From Vreelandella glaciei (GTDB lineage: Bacteria > Pseudomonadota > Gammaproteobacteria > Pseudomonadales > Halomonadaceae): DNA of 64,000 nt. Where the stretch lies: the NCBI RefSeq assembly GCF_013415125.1, contig NZ_JACCDE010000001.1, forward strand, positions 62,001 through 126,000, in the 5' to 3' direction. Each line of letters opens with the position of its first letter. Within the stretch, counting starts at the first letter, position 1. The translations under genes and the position numbers were made by a program. Positions 19,292 through 31,097 of the stretch are shown in pieces. Below the pieces are notes generated by a model that did not search any database, had not been told where the DNA came from, and worked only from the letters and a program-made list of their open reading frames with translations.

Positions 19292-21226
19292 ATGACTACA
19301 GCTACCCACGAACAAGCAACTGATAAATCGGCTAACCACGAAGAAACGCTCGGCTTCCAGACGGAAGTTAAGCAACTGCTTAATTTGATGATTCACTCCC
19401 TGTACTCCAACCGGGAGATCTTCTTACGCGAGCTTATCTCAAACGCCGCCGACGCCTGCGATAAGCTGCGCTACGCGGCCCTCGATAACGATGCGCTCTA
19501 CGAAGGCGACAGCGAGCTACGTATCGAAATTGAGCACGATCGCGATGCCAACACCATCACTCTGCGTGATAACGGTGTCGGTATGAACCGCGAAGACGTA
19601 ATCGCCAACTTGGGTACCATCGCCCGCTCTGGCACCGCCGAGTTTCTTAAGCAGCTCTCCGGTGAGCAGCAGAAAGACGCCAAGCTGATTGGTCAGTTCG
19701 GCGTTGGTTTCTACTCGGGGTTTATCGTTGCTGATGAAATTTCCGTGCGCACCCGCAAAGCGGGCACGCAAGCTTCCGAAGGGGTTGAGTGGCGCTCGAA
19801 AGGGGAAGGTGAGTTTACCGTTGCCGATATCGAGCGTGCTCAGCACGGTACGGAAATCACTCTGCACTTGAAAGAGGACGCCAAAGAGTTTGCTGACGAC
19901 TATCGCCTGCAGGGCTTGGTTCGTAAGTACTCGGATCATATCGAAGTTCCGGTGCGCATGCCGAAAACCGAAACGGCGAAGGACGACGAGGGCAATAGCA
20001 TCGAGGGTAGTGAAGTGACTACCTGGGAAACCGTTAACGAGGCGACAGCGCTGTGGTCGCGTCCCAAGAGTGAGGTTTCCGACGACGAGTACAAGGCGTT
20101 CTACAAGCACGTTGCCCACGATTTTTCTGACCCGCTGACCTGGAGTCACAACAAGGTCGAAGGCAAACTGGAGTACACCAGCCTGCTTTATGTGCCGGGC
20201 CGCGCGCCGTTTGATATGTTTGACCGCGACGGCGCCCGGGGCGTTAAGCTCTATGTGCAGCGCGTCTTTATTATGGACGACGCCGAACAATTCCTACCGC
20301 TCTATCTGCGCTTTATCAAAGGCGTGCTGGATACCCGCGAGCTGTCGCTAAACGTATCCCGTGAACTGCTCCAGCAAGACCCCAACGTCGATAAGATCAA
20401 ATCGGCGCTTACCAAGCGCGGCTTGGACATGCTGAAAAAGCTCGCTAAGGATAAAGAGCAGTATCAAACCTTCTGGAATACCTTCGGCAGCGTACTGAAA
20501 GAAGGGCCGGGTGAAGATCCGTCTAACCGCGAGAAAATCGCTAGCTTGCTGCGCTTTGCCTCAACCCATACCGATACGGCTACCCAAGAGCACGCGCTGG
20601 CGGACTACGTAGAGCGTATGAAAGAGGGTCAGCAGAAAATTTACTACGTGGTGGCTGATAGCTTCAATGCGGCAAAAAATAGCCCGCATCTGGAGATCTT
20701 CCGCAAAAAAGGCATCGAAGTTCTGCTGCTGTCTGACCGTATCGATGACTGGCTGATGAGCCATCTGACTGAGTTCGATGGCAAAACCTTTGCCGATGTG
20801 GCCAAGGGTGAGCTTGACCTCGGCGATGTAGAAGACGAAGCAGAGAAGAAAGCCCAGGAAGAGACCGCTAAAGCCAAAGAGGATCTGGTGAAGCGCGTTA
20901 AAGAGGCGCTGGGCGATGGTGTGCAAGAGGTGAAAGTGACTCACCGCCTCACCGATTCGCCGGCCTGCGTCGTGCTTCCTGAGCATGAGATGGGCTACCA
21001 GATGCGCCGCATTATGGAAGCTGCCGGTCAGCCGCTGCCCGAGGTGAAGCCGATTCTTGAGCTTAACCCCAGTCATGCGCTGGTAGCACGTTTGGAAGGT
21101 GCTGAGGGCGATCTCTTTGCCCAGCTAGCTTATATCCTGCTGGATCAGGCTATCATCGCTGAGGGTGGCCACTTGGATGATCCGGCTGCCTACGTGAAGC
21201 GTTTGAATAGTGTGCTAACTGCTTAA
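19292..21226 (+). CDS. htpG: Chaperone protein HtpG (Hsp90)
   Basis: HtpG is the bacterial Hsp90, an ATP-driven dimeric chaperone. The 644-residue protein carries the GHKL ATPase motifs [28 protein letters not shown] and [11 protein letters not shown], then middle and C-terminal dimerisation domains, with an acidic stretch (about residues 510-540). I chose ATG 19292, behind AAGGG at 19279-19283; a TTG at 19274 in frame would add six residues without support. A near-consensus sigma-32 promoter lies 80-108 bases upstream, so heat induction is likely. Confidence 0.98.
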   Translation: MTTATHEQATDKSANHEETLGFQTEVKQLLNLMIHSLYSNREIFLRELISNAADACDKLRYAALDNDALYEGDSELRIEIEHDRDANTITLRDNGVGMNREDVIANLGTIARSGTAEFLKQLSGEQQKDAKLIGQFGVGFYSGFIVADEISVRTRKAGTQASEGVEWRSKGEGEFTVADIERAQHGTEITLHLKEDAKEFADDYRLQGLVRKYSDHIEVPVRMPKTETAKDDEGNSIEGSEVTTWETVNEATALWSRPKSEVSDDEYKAFYKHVAHDFSDPLTWSHNKVEGKLEYTSLLYVPGRAPFDMFDRDGARGVKLYVQRVFIMDDAEQFLPLYLRFIKGVLDTRELSLNVSRELLQQDPNVDKIKSALTKRGLDMLKKLAKDKEQYQTFWNTFGSVLKEGPGEDPSNREKIASLLRFASTHTDTATQEHALADYVERMKEGQQKIYYVVADSFNAAKNSPHLEIFRKKGIEVLLLSDRIDDWLMSHLTEFDGKTFADVAKGELDLGDVEDEAEKKAQEETAKAKEDLVKRVKEALGDGVQEVKVTHRLTDSPACVVLPEHEMGYQMRRIMEAAGQPLPEVKPILELNPSHALVARLEGAEGDLFAQLAYILLDQAIIAEGGHLDDPAAYVKRLNSVLTA

Positions 21227-21245
21227 CAGGACACACTACGTAAAT

Positions 21246-21285
21246 GACGGCCCGCTTGGTTACCCCAGCGGGCCGTCTGTTTTGG
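21246..21285 (+). terminator. Terminator after htpG
   Basis: GACGGCCCGCT and AGCGGGCCGTC form an 11-bp stem around a 10-base loop, followed by TGTTTT. It ends the htpG transcript ahead of gpsA. Confidence 0.8.
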
Positions 21286-21329
21286 TAAAGTAAGGATATA
21301 CGTTCTGCAGGACTGACTAGGACATCATC

Positions 21330-22460
21330 ATGGCTGAGCAGCAAACCAACGTCGCAGTGCCAACCAACGTAGCGGTACTGGGGGGCGGTAGTTTTGGTAC
21401 GGCGCTAGCGAGCATTGCCGCCGATAATGGCGCCCGCGTTCGCCAGTGGATGCGTGATGAAACGCTGGTCACGCAAATTAACCAAGAACATCGTAACGGG
21501 CGCTATCTGCCCCACTACGCAATGAATCCGGCCGTGGAGGCCTCAACCGACCTTCAAGCCGTACTGGCTGACGCGGAGCTAGTACTCATCGCGATTCCGT
21601 CAAAGGCCTTTCGCAGCGTGGTGCAGGCGGCGAAAGCGTGGTTGAGACCTGAGCAGATACTGGTTAGTACCACCAAAGGGATCGAACAGGAAGGCTTTTT
21701 ACTGATGAGCCAAGTGCTTGAGCAGGAAACGGGCTTTAGTCACATTGGCGTGATTGCGGGGCCCAATTTGGCCTCTGAAATTGCCGATAAGCAGTTAACC
21801 GCGACTGTGATTGCCAGCGCGGATCCGCTCACGCGCACCCGCGTACAGCAGGTATTGGGCTGCCGTTACTTTCGTGTCTACGCCAGCGACGACCGCCATG
21901 GTGTTGAACTGGGCGGTGCACTGAAAAATATTTATGCGATTGCCGCCGGTATGGCGGCAGCGCTGGGCATGGGTGAAAACACCCGCAGTATGCTGATGAC
22001 CCGCGCCTTGGCCGAGATGAGCCGCTTTGCCGTCGCCCGGGGGGCTAACCCGATGACCTTTTTAGGGCTGGCAGGAGTGGGTGATTTGATCGTTACCTGC
22101 TCGTCTAACCTGTCGCGCAATTACCGGGTCGGCTACGCCATGGGTGAAGGACGCACGCTGGAAGAGGCTGTCGATGCCCTTGGTCAGGTGGCTGAAGGGG
22201 TAAATACCGTTAAGCTGGTATGCGCTAAAGCAAGCGAGATGGGGGTTTATATGCCGCTGGCGGAAGGCCTCAATCACGTCTTGTTTGACGGTGTGCCCGC
22301 CCAGGAGATGGCGCGTACCCTAATGATGGGTGAGCAGAGTAGCGATGTGGAGTTTATCCTGCCCCGTGAAGCCGTGCAGCAGGCCCATCGAGACCAAGCT
22401 CCTCACAACCAGGTTTCTAAGGACCAAGTTTCTAAAGACAATGGAAGCAGGAATGCCTGA
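21330..22460 (+). CDS. gpsA: Glycerol-3-phosphate dehydrogenase [NAD(P)+] GpsA
   Basis: GpsA reduces dihydroxyacetone phosphate to sn-glycerol-3-phosphate, the phospholipid backbone. The NAD(P)-binding loop [12 protein letters not shown] starts at about residue 16; [32 protein letters not shown] and [14 protein letters not shown] are typical. At 376 residues it is longer than the usual ~335-340. The N-terminus holds an 18-base tandem duplication ([12 protein letters not shown], 21345-21380), and the last ~35 residues are a hydrophilic tail with QVSKD repeated twice. The 3' end overlaps sixA. Confidence 0.96.
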   Translation: MAEQQTNVAVPTNVAVLGGGSFGTALASIAADNGARVRQWMRDETLVTQINQEHRNGRYLPHYAMNPAVEASTDLQAVLADAELVLIAIPSKAFRSVVQAAKAWLRPEQILVSTTKGIEQEGFLLMSQVLEQETGFSHIGVIAGPNLASEIADKQLTATVIASADPLTRTRVQQVLGCRYFRVYASDDRHGVELGGALKNIYAIAAGMAAALGMGENTRSMLMTRALAEMSRFAVARGANPMTFLGLAGVGDLIVTCSSNLSRNYRVGYAMGEGRTLEEAVDALGQVAEGVNTVKLVCAKASEMGVYMPLAEGLNHVLFDGVPAQEMARTLMMGEQSSDVEFILPREAVQQAHRDQAPHNQVSKDQVSKDNGSRNA

Positions 22461-22932
22461 TGTGCTGATTATGCGCCATGGTGAGGCCGCGCCGGGCTAT
22501 CCCGACCAAGCGCGCCGACTAACGCCCCACGGCGAGCAGGAGGCCGGAAAAATGGCGCGTTGGCTGACTGAGCGCGTGGCTGATGGGAAGCTGTTTATGC
22601 CGAGGATTTATGCCAGCCCCTATGCGCGCGCGCAGCAAACCGCGCAAAGGCTCTGTGAGGCGCTGGGAACCTCGCTGGAAACGCTGGATTTTATCACTCC
22701 AGATGGCTCGCCCCATGCAGTAAGCGACTGGCTGCTTGAACAGCCTGAGAGCACACCGATTATGCTGGTTAGCCATATGCCGCTGGTGGGCGATTTAGCG
22801 GGGCTGTTGGTAGAGGGTAGCCCTGCCCAAGGCATTGGTTTTCCTACCGCCGCCATTGCTGAGTTTGAAGCCGAGGTCTGGGCGGCAGGCTGTGCGCAGC
22901 TGAAGCGTTTTACCCAGCCGAGCCAGCTTTGA
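22453..22932 (+). CDS. sixA: Phosphohistidine phosphatase SixA
   Basis: SixA is a small histidine phosphatase reported to dephosphorylate phosphohistidine, for example on HPt domains or the nitrogen PTS protein NPr. The 159-residue product begins [15 protein letters not shown], with the catalytic RHG at residues 8-10, and has [10 protein letters not shown] and [12 protein letters not shown] later. ATG 22453 is preferred for its family-like N-terminus; ATG 22441 in frame is possible. It overlaps the end of gpsA by 8 bases, implying translational coupling. The possible NPr substrate is also encoded here (38412-38681). Confidence 0.92.
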   Translation: MPDVLIMRHGEAAPGYPDQARRLTPHGEQEAGKMARWLTERVADGKLFMPRIYASPYARAQQTAQRLCEALGTSLETLDFITPDGSPHAVSDWLLEQPESTPIMLVSHMPLVGDLAGLLVEGSPAQGIGFPTAAIAEFEAEVWAAGCAQLKRFTQPSQL

Positions 22933-22946
22933 TGGCCATAAAGACG

Positions 22947-22972
22947 AAAAAGCGGCTGCCGGGGCAGCCGCT
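22947..22972 (-). terminator. Terminator after gatB
   Basis: AGCGGCTGC and GCAGCCGCT form a 9-bp GC-rich stem with a 4-base loop. The five As to the left give a T-run only on the minus strand, so it ends the gatCAB transcript; the + strand lacks a T-run after the stem. Confidence 0.8.
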
Positions 22973-23003
22973 AGTAGTTAGCAACTTTCAGATAAAATTA
23001 CCG

Positions 23004-24458
23004 TTACAACAGCGCGTCGAGCTTCTCTTTTAGCAAGCCATTCACCTGTTGCGGATTGGCGGTGCCACGCGATGCTTTCATTACCTGACCGACAAAGTAA
23101 CCGATCATTTTGCCGCGTTTTTCCGGCTCCGAATCACGATACTGGGCGACCTGGGCGGGACTGTCGGCGATCACTTGATCAATCATCGCTTCAATCGCGC
23201 CAGTATCCGTTACTTGTTTGAGCCCTTTAGCATCAATAATATCGTCGGCGGACTCGCCCTGGCCATTCCATAGCGCCTGGAAAACCTCTTTTGCCGCTTT
23301 GCCGTTGATGGTGTCGTCCAGCACGCGACTGATCAGCTCGCCTAGCTGGCGCGCCGAAATCGGGCTGTTGGCAATGCTCAGGTTTTCGCGATTAAGGGCG
23401 CCGGAAAGCTCGCCCTGTACCCAGTTAGCCGACTGTTTGGCATCGCCACACTCGTTATGCACGGCCTCAAAAAACTCGGCCATATCGCGGCTGGCTGAAA
23501 TGACATTAGCGTCATAAGCAGAGAGGCCCAGCTCGTTTTGGAAGCGTTCGCGCTTATCGGCAGGCAGTTCAGGCAACTGGCTGCGTAAGTGATCCAAGTA
23601 GGCTTGATCAAGCACTACCGGCAGCAGGTCAGGGCAGGGGAAGTAGCGATAGTCGTTGGCTTCTTCCTTGGTGCGCATGCTGCGGGTTTCATCGCGATCT
23701 GGGTCGAATAGGCGCGTTTCTTGAATCACGCTGCCGCCATCTTCGATCAGTTCAATCTGCCGCTCAACTTCAAACGCAATCGCACGTTCGACGAAGCGGA
23801 AAGAGTTAACGTTTTTAATCTCTGCGCGCGTCCCAAAGGCTTCCTGGCCAGTGGGGCGTACTGAAACGTTAACGTCGCAACGCATTGAGCCTTCCGCCAT
23901 ATTGCCGTCAGAAATGCCCAGGTAGGTGACGATCGAGTGAATCGCCTTGAGATACGCCGCGGCCTCTTTCGCGCTACGCATATCGGGCTCTGAAACGATT
24001 TCCAGCAGCGGTGTGCCCGCCCGGTTCAGGTCAATGCCGGTCATGCCATGAAAATCTTCATGCAGCGACTTGCCGGCATCCTCTTCAAGATGAGCATGGT
24101 GAATGCGGATACACTTGGTGCTGCCATCTTCCAGGGTAATCTCAATGTCGCCAGGCCCCACGATGGGGTGGTGCATCTGGCTGGTCTGATAGCCCTTGGG
24201 TAGGTCGGGGTAAAAGTAATTCTTACGGTCAAACACCGACACTTCAGCGATATTCGCATGTACTGCCAAGCCGAACTGGACGGCCATCGCCACCGCCTGT
24301 TCGTTAAGCACCGGCAATGCGCCGGGCAGGCCTAAATCGACCGCGCACGCTTGGGTATTAGGCTCAGCACCAAACGCCGTTGAGGCACCGGAGAAAATTT
24401 TTGAACGCGTTGCGAGCTGAACGTGGACTTCAAGCCCAATCACGGTTTCCCATTGCAT
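23004..24458 (-). CDS. gatB: Asp-tRNA(Asn)/Glu-tRNA(Gln) amidotransferase subunit B
   Basis: GatB binds misacylated tRNA and activates its Glu or Asp side chain for amidation by ammonia from GatA. The 484-residue protein begins [15 protein letters not shown] and shows [39 protein letters not shown] and [10 protein letters not shown]. The C-terminal YqeY-like tail binds tRNA. Its ATG overlaps the gatA stop by one base (TAATG), so an upstream extension of the frame is not used. Presence of GatCAB suggests Gln-tRNA or Asn-tRNA is made by transamidation. Confidence 0.97.
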   Translation of the reverse strand: MQWETVIGLEVHVQLATRSKIFSGASTAFGAEPNTQACAVDLGLPGALPVLNEQAVAMAVQFGLAVHANIAEVSVFDRKNYFYPDLPKGYQTSQMHHPIVGPGDIEITLEDGSTKCIRIHHAHLEEDAGKSLHEDFHGMTGIDLNRAGTPLLEIVSEPDMRSAKEAAAYLKAIHSIVTYLGISDGNMAEGSMRCDVNVSVRPTGQEAFGTRAEIKNVNSFRFVERAIAFEVERQIELIEDGGSVIQETRLFDPDRDETRSMRTKEEANDYRYFPCPDLLPVVLDQAYLDHLRSQLPELPADKRERFQNELGLSAYDANVISASRDMAEFFEAVHNECGDAKQSANWVQGELSGALNRENLSIANSPISARQLGELISRVLDDTINGKAAKEVFQALWNGQGESADDIIDAKGLKQVTDTGAIEAMIDQVIADSPAQVAQYRDSEPEKRGKMIGYFVGQVMKASRGTANPQQVNGLLKEKLDALL

Positions 24459-25918
24459 TAGGCGTACTCCTCGGCAAAGGCAGGACGTTGTAGGTGCCAA
24501 TCGGTCGCTTTTTGAAACTGGTGAGCGACATTCAGCAACTGCGCTTCGGCAAAGTGGGTGCCAAGAATTTGCAGCCCCACCGGTCGACCATTGGAAAAGC
24601 CAGCCGGTACGCTGATGCCGGGGATGCCCGCCAGATTCACCGCGATGGTGTAGATGTCCTGAAGGTACATTGATACGGGATCTTTTTTAGCGCCTAGGTC
24701 GAAAGCTGGCGTGGGAGAGGCCGGGCCCATCAGCACATCCACATCTTCAAAGGCGTCTAGGAAGTCCTGGCGGATCAGGCGGCGTACTTTTTGCGCCTTG
24801 GTGTAGTAGGCGTCAAAGAAACCTTCCGACAGCGTGTGGGTGCCGATCAGGATGCGCCGCTTGACCTCTTCACCGAAGCCTTCAGCCCGCGAGCGGGTAT
24901 ACAGATCAATCAAATCGTGGGGATTGTCGCAGCGATGGCCAAAGCGCACACCGTCGTAGCGCGACAGGTTCGAAGAGGCTTCGGCAGGGGCGATAACGTA
25001 GTAAGCCGGAATCGCAAAGTGGGTGTGCGGCAAGCTGACCTCGCGCACCGTCGCGCCCAGGGATTCGTACACTTTCACTGCTTCGCGGACGGCCTTTTCA
25101 ACATCGGGATCTAAGCCATCGCCAAAATATTCTTTAGGTAGGCCAATCTTTAAGCCTGAGAGCGGGGCGTTAAGGCTTTCCACATAATCCGGTACGCCGC
25201 GGGTGACGCTGGTGGAGTCGCGTCCATCGTGACCGGCAATAACGCCCAGCAGGTGTGCGCAATCTTCGGCGCTGCGCGCCATGGGGCCTGCCTGATCAAG
25301 GCTTGAAGCGTAGGCAATAATGCCAAAGCGTGAAACACGGCCGTAAGTAGGCTTTAAACCAGTGATGCCGCAAAACGCCGCCGGTTGGCGGATGGAGCCG
25401 CCGGTATCGGTGCCCATGGCGGCAGGTACCAAGCCAGCCGCGACCGCTGCCGCGCTGCCGCCGGAGCTGCCGCCCGGCACCGCGGTCAAATCCCAAGGGT
25501 TTTTGACCGGGCCGTAGTAGCTGTTTTCGTTGGACGAGCCCATGGCGAACTCATCCATATTGGTTTTGCCCAGACTAATCGTGCCCGCTGCGTTCAGCTT
25601 TTCAACGACGGTGGCATTGTAGGGGGCGATAAAATTATCCAGCATTTTTGAGCCGCAACTGGTTTTTACATCGCGAGTACAAAAAATATCTTTAAGGGCC
25701 AGAGGAATGCCTACCAGCGGCCCTGCAGTGCCCGCCGCCCGGGCGTTATCGGCTATTTCAGCATGCTTCAGCGCTTGCTCAGCGGTCACGCTGATAAAAC
25801 TGTTCAATTTGCCGTCAGCTTTTTCAATGCGCTGCAAATAGTGAGCGGTCAGCTCTCGGCTTGAGAACTCGCCGCTTTTTAAGGCAGCAGCGAGTTGCGT
25901 TAATGTTTTCTCATACAT
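24458..25918 (-). CDS. gatA: Asp-tRNA(Asn)/Glu-tRNA(Gln) amidotransferase subunit A
   Basis: GatA is the glutaminase subunit that delivers ammonia to GatB. The 486-residue amidase-signature protein contains [11 protein letters not shown] with the catalytic Lys, [17 protein letters not shown], and [15 protein letters not shown] with the Ser-cisSer-Lys triad residues. It is the middle gene of gatC-gatA-gatB; 71 bases separate it from gatC and its stop overlaps gatB. Confidence 0.97.
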   Translation of the reverse strand: MYEKTLTQLAAALKSGEFSSRELTAHYLQRIEKADGKLNSFISVTAEQALKHAEIADNARAAGTAGPLVGIPLALKDIFCTRDVKTSCGSKMLDNFIAPYNATVVEKLNAAGTISLGKTNMDEFAMGSSNENSYYGPVKNPWDLTAVPGGSSGGSAAAVAAGLVPAAMGTDTGGSIRQPAAFCGITGLKPTYGRVSRFGIIAYASSLDQAGPMARSAEDCAHLLGVIAGHDGRDSTSVTRGVPDYVESLNAPLSGLKIGLPKEYFGDGLDPDVEKAVREAVKVYESLGATVREVSLPHTHFAIPAYYVIAPAEASSNLSRYDGVRFGHRCDNPHDLIDLYTRSRAEGFGEEVKRRILIGTHTLSEGFFDAYYTKAQKVRRLIRQDFLDAFEDVDVLMGPASPTPAFDLGAKKDPVSMYLQDIYTIAVNLAGIPGISVPAGFSNGRPVGLQILGTHFAEAQLLNVAHQFQKATDWHLQRPAFAEEYA

Positions 25919-25989
25919 GACCCGGAAGCTCCGTTCAGGGGCGAAAAAAAGAGGCGGTGTGGGTGGCTCGGGTTAGCTCGGCAACGTTA

Positions 25990-26277
25990 TTATTCAACGA
26001 CGCGGGGCACCAGATACAAGCCGTTTTCCACTGCCGGAGCACAGCGCTGAAAAGTGTCGCGCTGGTTAGACTCGGTGACTTCATCGGCGCGCAGTCGCTG
26101 GGTCGCATCTAAGGGATGGGCGAGCGGCTTAACACCTTCAGTATCAAGGCTTTGTAGCTGATCGACCATGTCCAGAATCCGGCTTAGGTCTTCTACAAAG
26201 CCGCTGGCTTGGTCATCGCTGACGGCGAGTCGGGCCAAGTGAGCGGCCCGGCGCACATGAGATTCTTCAAGCGCCAT
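25990..26277 (-). CDS. gatC: Asp-tRNA(Asn)/Glu-tRNA(Gln) amidotransferase subunit C
   Basis: GatC is the small belt subunit that holds GatA and GatB together. The 95-residue product begins [19 protein letters not shown] and ends with [12 protein letters not shown], both typical of the family. The frame is open upstream to 26490, but ATG 26277 gives the family-length protein. It is the first gene of gatCAB and is divergent from mreB; the 228-base shared upstream region holds two adjacent palindromes (26313-26336). Confidence 0.95.
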   Translation of the reverse strand: MALEESHVRRAAHLARLAVSDDQASGFVEDLSRILDMVDQLQSLDTEGVKPLAHPLDATQRLRADEVTESNQRDTFQRCAPAVENGLYLVPRVVE

Positions 26278-26312
26278 GATCGATATTCCTCGTAAACGTA
26301 ATTGAACAATAT

Positions 26313-26336
26313 CCGCTTTAAGCGGTATACATACCG
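26313..26336. repeat. Two adjoining palindromes upstream of gatC
   Basis: CCGCTT-T-AAGCGG (26313-26325) and CGGTAT-AC-ATACCG (26323-26336) overlap by three bases. They lie 36-59 bases upstream of gatC on its promoter side, as an operator might. No known regulator was recognised. Confidence 0.5.
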
Positions 26337-26493
26337 ATATCAAAAAAACGTCTTGTGTCGCAGACGTGGAAAATAGCCGCAAAAGGTACCACATATTGGC
26401 CTTAACGGGCAGTATTAGGCACGACTCGTGCTTGCTGCCAGGGGGTTGCGGTGATACCGTTTGCATCCGCACAGGGTTCCCGGTCTGCACTAG

Positions 26494-27543
<1,050 letters not shown>

Positions 27544-27568
27544 TCGCAGCGGTTAATTGCAGGGGGGA

Positions 27569-28498
27569 TTGCCTATTAAACCGCTGTTTTCGCACGGGCC
27601 ACTGCCGGGCTATCGGCTGTTTTTTTGCGTGTTGGCTGCCAGTGCTTTGATGTTTGTTGATCAGCGTTTCACGCGTATGGAACAAGTGCGTGCGCAACTG
27701 TCGACAGTTGTTGCCCCTGTCCAATGGGTGGTTAGCGTGCCTAGCGACCTGTTGAATTGGGGGTCGCTGGCGCTTTCTGATCAACAGGCACTGGTGGATG
27801 AAAACCGGCGTTTGCGTGAGCAGATTCTTACCCTTTCCCATCGTGGTCAGCGAATGGCGAATTTAACAGCGGAAAACAGTGAGCTGCGCGAATTGCTGAG
27901 GGCCGCTGAACGTCGTGATATTCCTTATATCACGGCGGAGCTTTTATCGCTGGATAATGACCCTTTTAGTCATCAAATGGTGGTCAACCGTGGGCACCGT
28001 AACGGCGCCTACGTGGGGCAACCGGTTATCGATGCCTCTGGTTTAGTGGGTCAAATTACCGCTGTCTCTGCCTACTCCAGTCGCGTTCTGCTATTGGCGG
28101 ATGCCAGTCATGCCTTGCCGGTCCAGCTAAACCGTAATGGGTTACGCTTTATTGTTCAGGGGGCTGGGCGTTACAGCAGTGTTAATGTGATGCATGTCCC
28201 CGATACGGCGGATATTCGTGAGGGTGACTTGCTAACCACTTCAGGGCTAGCGGGGCGTTTCCCGCCGGGGTACCCCGTCGCACGCGTAACAGAGGTTTTC
28301 CACGACCCTGGACAGCCCTTTGCGCGTGTAACGGCCGAGCCCATGGCGCAGTTACAACGCTCGCGCCACTTCTTGCTGCTTTTCCCGCCTCCGCGTGTGG
28401 AAGTGGAACAGCATGCGTGGGATGAAACGCTGAATATCTCGGCAGAGGCGTTACGCTCCTCGCTACGGCTTGCTAATCCCGATCAAGAGGTGCCCTGA
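27569..28498 (+). CDS. mreC: Rod shape-determining protein MreC
   Basis: MreC is a bitopic membrane protein linking MreB to the periplasmic wall-synthesis enzymes. The ~309-residue product has a cytoplasmic N-terminus, one membrane segment (about residues 18-35), a coiled coil (about 65-105, with ENRRLREQIL) and the beta-rich core with GLVGQITAVS and TSGLAGRFPPGYPVA. No ATG is suitably placed; TTG 27569 lies right behind AGGGGGG (27561-27567), while TTG 27557 lacks a ribosome site. The stop overlaps mreD (TGATG). Confidence 0.93.
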   Translation: MPIKPLFSHGPLPGYRLFFCVLAASALMFVDQRFTRMEQVRAQLSTVVAPVQWVVSVPSDLLNWGSLALSDQQALVDENRRLREQILTLSHRGQRMANLTAENSELRELLRAAERRDIPYITAELLSLDNDPFSHQMVVNRGHRNGAYVGQPVIDASGLVGQITAVSAYSSRVLLLADASHALPVQLNRNGLRFIVQGAGRYSSVNVMHVPDTADIREGDLLTTSGLAGRFPPGYPVARVTEVFHDPGQPFARVTAEPMAQLQRSRHFLLLFPPPRVEVEQHAWDETLNISAEALRSSLRLANPDQEVP

Positions 28499-28986
28499 TG
28501 GCGCGTGCACCGGTTGTGCCTATTTTAGCTATTTGGCTAAGCCTGCTATTGGCGTTATGTTTGCAAGTCATGCCGCTGGCCGATGGCTGGCAGGTATATC
28601 GGCCTGAATGGCTGGGACTTATGCTAATTTACTGGTGTATGCGAGCTCCCGACAGAGTCGGCGTTTTTCATGGCTTTGTACTAGGCATTTTGATGGATTT
28701 AATCGAAGGCACCGCGCTTGGGCAGCATGCTCTCATCTATTCGCTCTTAGCGTTCCTTTGTGCATTGGTGTACCCACGCTTCCGGGCTTATTCACTGGTA
28801 CAACAGTCGGCTCTCGTGTTGGTGTTGCTCGGCTTAGTGCAGCTCGTCGCGCAGTGGCTGCGCACCATCGTGGGTGATTTTTCGATTCACCTGGCCTTTT
28901 TAATTCCCTCGCTGATTAGTGCATTTTTATGGCCGTGGCTGTCTACCATGTTCCAAGCATTTGAGCGTCGGTTGGCCGCTTCATGA
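28498..28986 (+). CDS. mreD: Rod shape-determining protein MreD
   Basis: MreD is an integral membrane component of the elongasome. The 162-residue hydrophobic protein has about five membrane segments and [20 protein letters not shown], typical of the family. Its ATG overlaps the mreC stop and its own stop overlaps maf by 4 bases, a tightly coupled operon. Confidence 0.95.
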   Translation: MARAPVVPILAIWLSLLLALCLQVMPLADGWQVYRPEWLGLMLIYWCMRAPDRVGVFHGFVLGILMDLIEGTALGQHALIYSLLAFLCALVYPRFRAYSLVQQSALVLVLLGLVQLVAQWLRTIVGDFSIHLAFLIPSLISAFLWPWLSTMFQAFERRLAAS

Positions 28987-29564
28987 CTGCACCTGTCTTA
29001 TGCTTAGCGTCTGCCTCACCACGCCGTCGGGCCTTGCTGGAATCTATTGGTGTGTCGGTTACGGTTCACCCCTGTGATATTGATGAGACACCGCTGGTTG
29101 GTGAGTCGGCCCAAGCGTATGTACAGCGCTTAGCGATTGCCAAAGCCAAGGCGGCATCCCCCCTAACTGACTTACCTACGTTAGGGTCAGATACCGCTGT
29201 CGTCGTTGATGGGCGAATTCTAGGTAAACCGGTGGATGCCGAGCAGGGGGCTGATATGCTGCGGCTGCTTTCCGGTAGGCAGCATGAAGTGCTGACCGCC
29301 GTGGCGGTGAGTGGGCCTGAAGGTATGCTCTCCTGCTGCGTGACCACCCAGGTGACCATGCGAGAAATAGAAGCACATGAGATTGCTGCCTACTGGCGTA
29401 CCGGCGAGCCCGCTGATAAGGCAGGTGGGTACGCCATACAGGGATTAGCAGCGATCTTTGTAAAACAGATTCATGGCAGTCATTCGGCGGTGGTAGGGCT
29501 ACCACTGTTTGAGACGGCACACTTGCTACGTCGACAGGGAGTCCCCATCTGGCAGCGCGTTTAA
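28983..29564 (+). CDS. maf: Maf-family nucleotide pyrophosphatase (YhdE type)
   Basis: Maf proteins hydrolyse non-canonical or pyrimidine nucleoside triphosphates (YhdE type: dTTP/UTP). The 193-residue product starts with [16 protein letters not shown], the phosphate-binding signature, followed by [11 protein letters not shown] and GKPVDAEQG. It overlaps mreD by 4 bases (ATGA), and rng follows 67 bases later, as in E. coli. Confidence 0.93.
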   Translation: MTAPVLCLASASPRRRALLESIGVSVTVHPCDIDETPLVGESAQAYVQRLAIAKAKAASPLTDLPTLGSDTAVVVDGRILGKPVDAEQGADMLRLLSGRQHEVLTAVAVSGPEGMLSCCVTTQVTMREIEAHEIAAYWRTGEPADKAGGYAIQGLAAIFVKQIHGSHSAVVGLPLFETAHLLRRQGVPIWQRV

Positions 29565-29631
29565 CTCCCCTTGGATGAGAGCGCCGCCTAGATCGCTGGC
29601 AAGGAATACGTCAACCAACAAGGAATTTTGC

Positions 29632-31095
29632 ATGAGCGGTGAAGTTCTCATCAATTTAACGCCAATGGAAACCCGCGTCGCGCTGGTTGAAAATGGTGTT
29701 TTGCAAGAGGCACTGATCGAGCGTTCCCGTCGGCGTGGCATCGTGGGCAATATCTACAAAGGCAAAGTAGTGCGTGTGCTGCCTGGAATGCAGGCTGCCT
29801 TTGTTGATATTGGCCTGGAGCGGGCGGCGTTTATTCATGCCCATGAAGTGATGCCGCCAGGTACGCCTCCAGATGAGCAGCAAACTATCGGTCAGTTGCT
29901 TCACGAGGGGCAGGCGCTGGTGGTGCAGGCCACTAAAGATCCTATTGGTAGCAAAGGGGCGCGCTTAACCACGCACCTTTCGATCCCTTCCCGTTATTTG
30001 GTCTACATGCCGGACTCGCCGCACCATGGCGTATCGCAGCGCATTGAAGATGAGCGTGAACGCGAGCGCTTAAAGGCATTGCTGGATAGCAGCGTGGCAG
30101 AGCAAACGCTGGAAGTAACGGGTGGCTTTATTGTTCGCACCGCCGCTGAAGGGGTGGGCGATGAAGAACTGAAAGGTGATATGTATTTCTTGCTGCGTCT
30201 ATGGCGCAAGGTGAGTGAGCGTAAAGTTACCGCAACGCCACAAAGCGTTATTTATGATGATTTACCGCTCTTTATGCGTACCCTGCGCGACGTTATGCGC
30301 GACGATATCGAAAAAGTGCGTATCGACTCACGAGAAAACTTCGTCAAGCTGGTGGAATTCGCTGAAGAGTTTATGCCGGATGCGGTCGAACGTATTGAGT
30401 ATTACCCCGGCGAGCGCCCTATCTTTGATCTCTACAGCGTCGAAGATGAGATCCAGAAAGCGTTAGGCCGTAAGGTACAGCTCAAGTCTGGCGGCTATTT
30501 GGTTATTGACCCCACTGAGGCTATGACCACCATCGATGTGAATACCGGTGGTTATGTGGGGCATCGCAATCTTGAAGAGACTATTTTCAAGACCAATCTT
30601 GAAGCAGCGACGGCGATTGCCCGCCAGCTTCGGCTGCGTAATCTGGGCGGCATTATCATTATCGACTTTATCGATATGATTGACGTTGAGCATCAGCGGC
30701 AGGTATTGCGGGTGCTGGAAAAAGCCTTAGAGCGCGATCACGCCAAAACCAAGTGTACCGGCGTCACTGAACTAGGCCTTGTTCAACTTACTCGTAAGCG
30801 TACCCGGGAAAGTTTGGAGCAGACGCTCTGTGAAGCCTGCCCCACCTGCAGTGGCCGTGGAACGCTGAAAACCCCGGAAACGGTCTGCTATGAAATCTTT
30901 CGCGAGATTCTCCGAGAGGAGCGCGCCTACAGTGCCGAAACTTACATGGTGCTTGCCTCGCAGTCCGTCGTTGATCGTCTATTGGATGAGGAGTCAGCTG
31001 CGGTAGCAGATCTGGAGACATTTATTAATAAAACGATCCGCTTCCAGGTTGAACAGCACTACTCCCAAGAGCAGTACGATATCGTACTGATGTAA
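29632..31095 (+). CDS. rng: Ribonuclease G
   Basis: RNase G is an endoribonuclease that trims the 5' end of 16S rRNA and cleaves mRNAs. The 487-residue product has an S1 domain (about residues 35-125), the catalytic DNase I-like region with TIDVNTGGYVGHRN and IIIDFIDM, and the zinc-link CPTC followed by GRGTLKTPE. It lacks the long tail of RNase E. ATG 29632 matches the family start (MSGEVLINLTP) behind AAGGAA; the longer open frame reaches into maf and is not used. Confidence 0.96.
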   Translation: MSGEVLINLTPMETRVALVENGVLQEALIERSRRRGIVGNIYKGKVVRVLPGMQAAFVDIGLERAAFIHAHEVMPPGTPPDEQQTIGQLLHEGQALVVQATKDPIGSKGARLTTHLSIPSRYLVYMPDSPHHGVSQRIEDERERERLKALLDSSVAEQTLEVTGGFIVRTAAEGVGDEELKGDMYFLLRLWRKVSERKVTATPQSVIYDDLPLFMRTLRDVMRDDIEKVRIDSRENFVKLVEFAEEFMPDAVERIEYYPGERPIFDLYSVEDEIQKALGRKVQLKSGGYLVIDPTEAMTTIDVNTGGYVGHRNLEETIFKTNLEAATAIARQLRLRNLGGIIIIDFIDMIDVEHQRQVLRVLEKALERDHAKTKCTGVTELGLVQLTRKRTRESLEQTLCEACPTCSGRGTLKTPETVCYEIFREILREERAYSAETYMVLASQSVVDRLLDEESAAVADLETFINKTIRFQVEQHYSQEQYDIVLM

Positions 31096-31097
31096 TC

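Noticed and set aside
19517..20290. 257-codon open frame antisense to htpG
   Set aside because: It mirrors the codon pattern of htpG, has no ribosome site or recognisable domain, and the + strand gene is certain.
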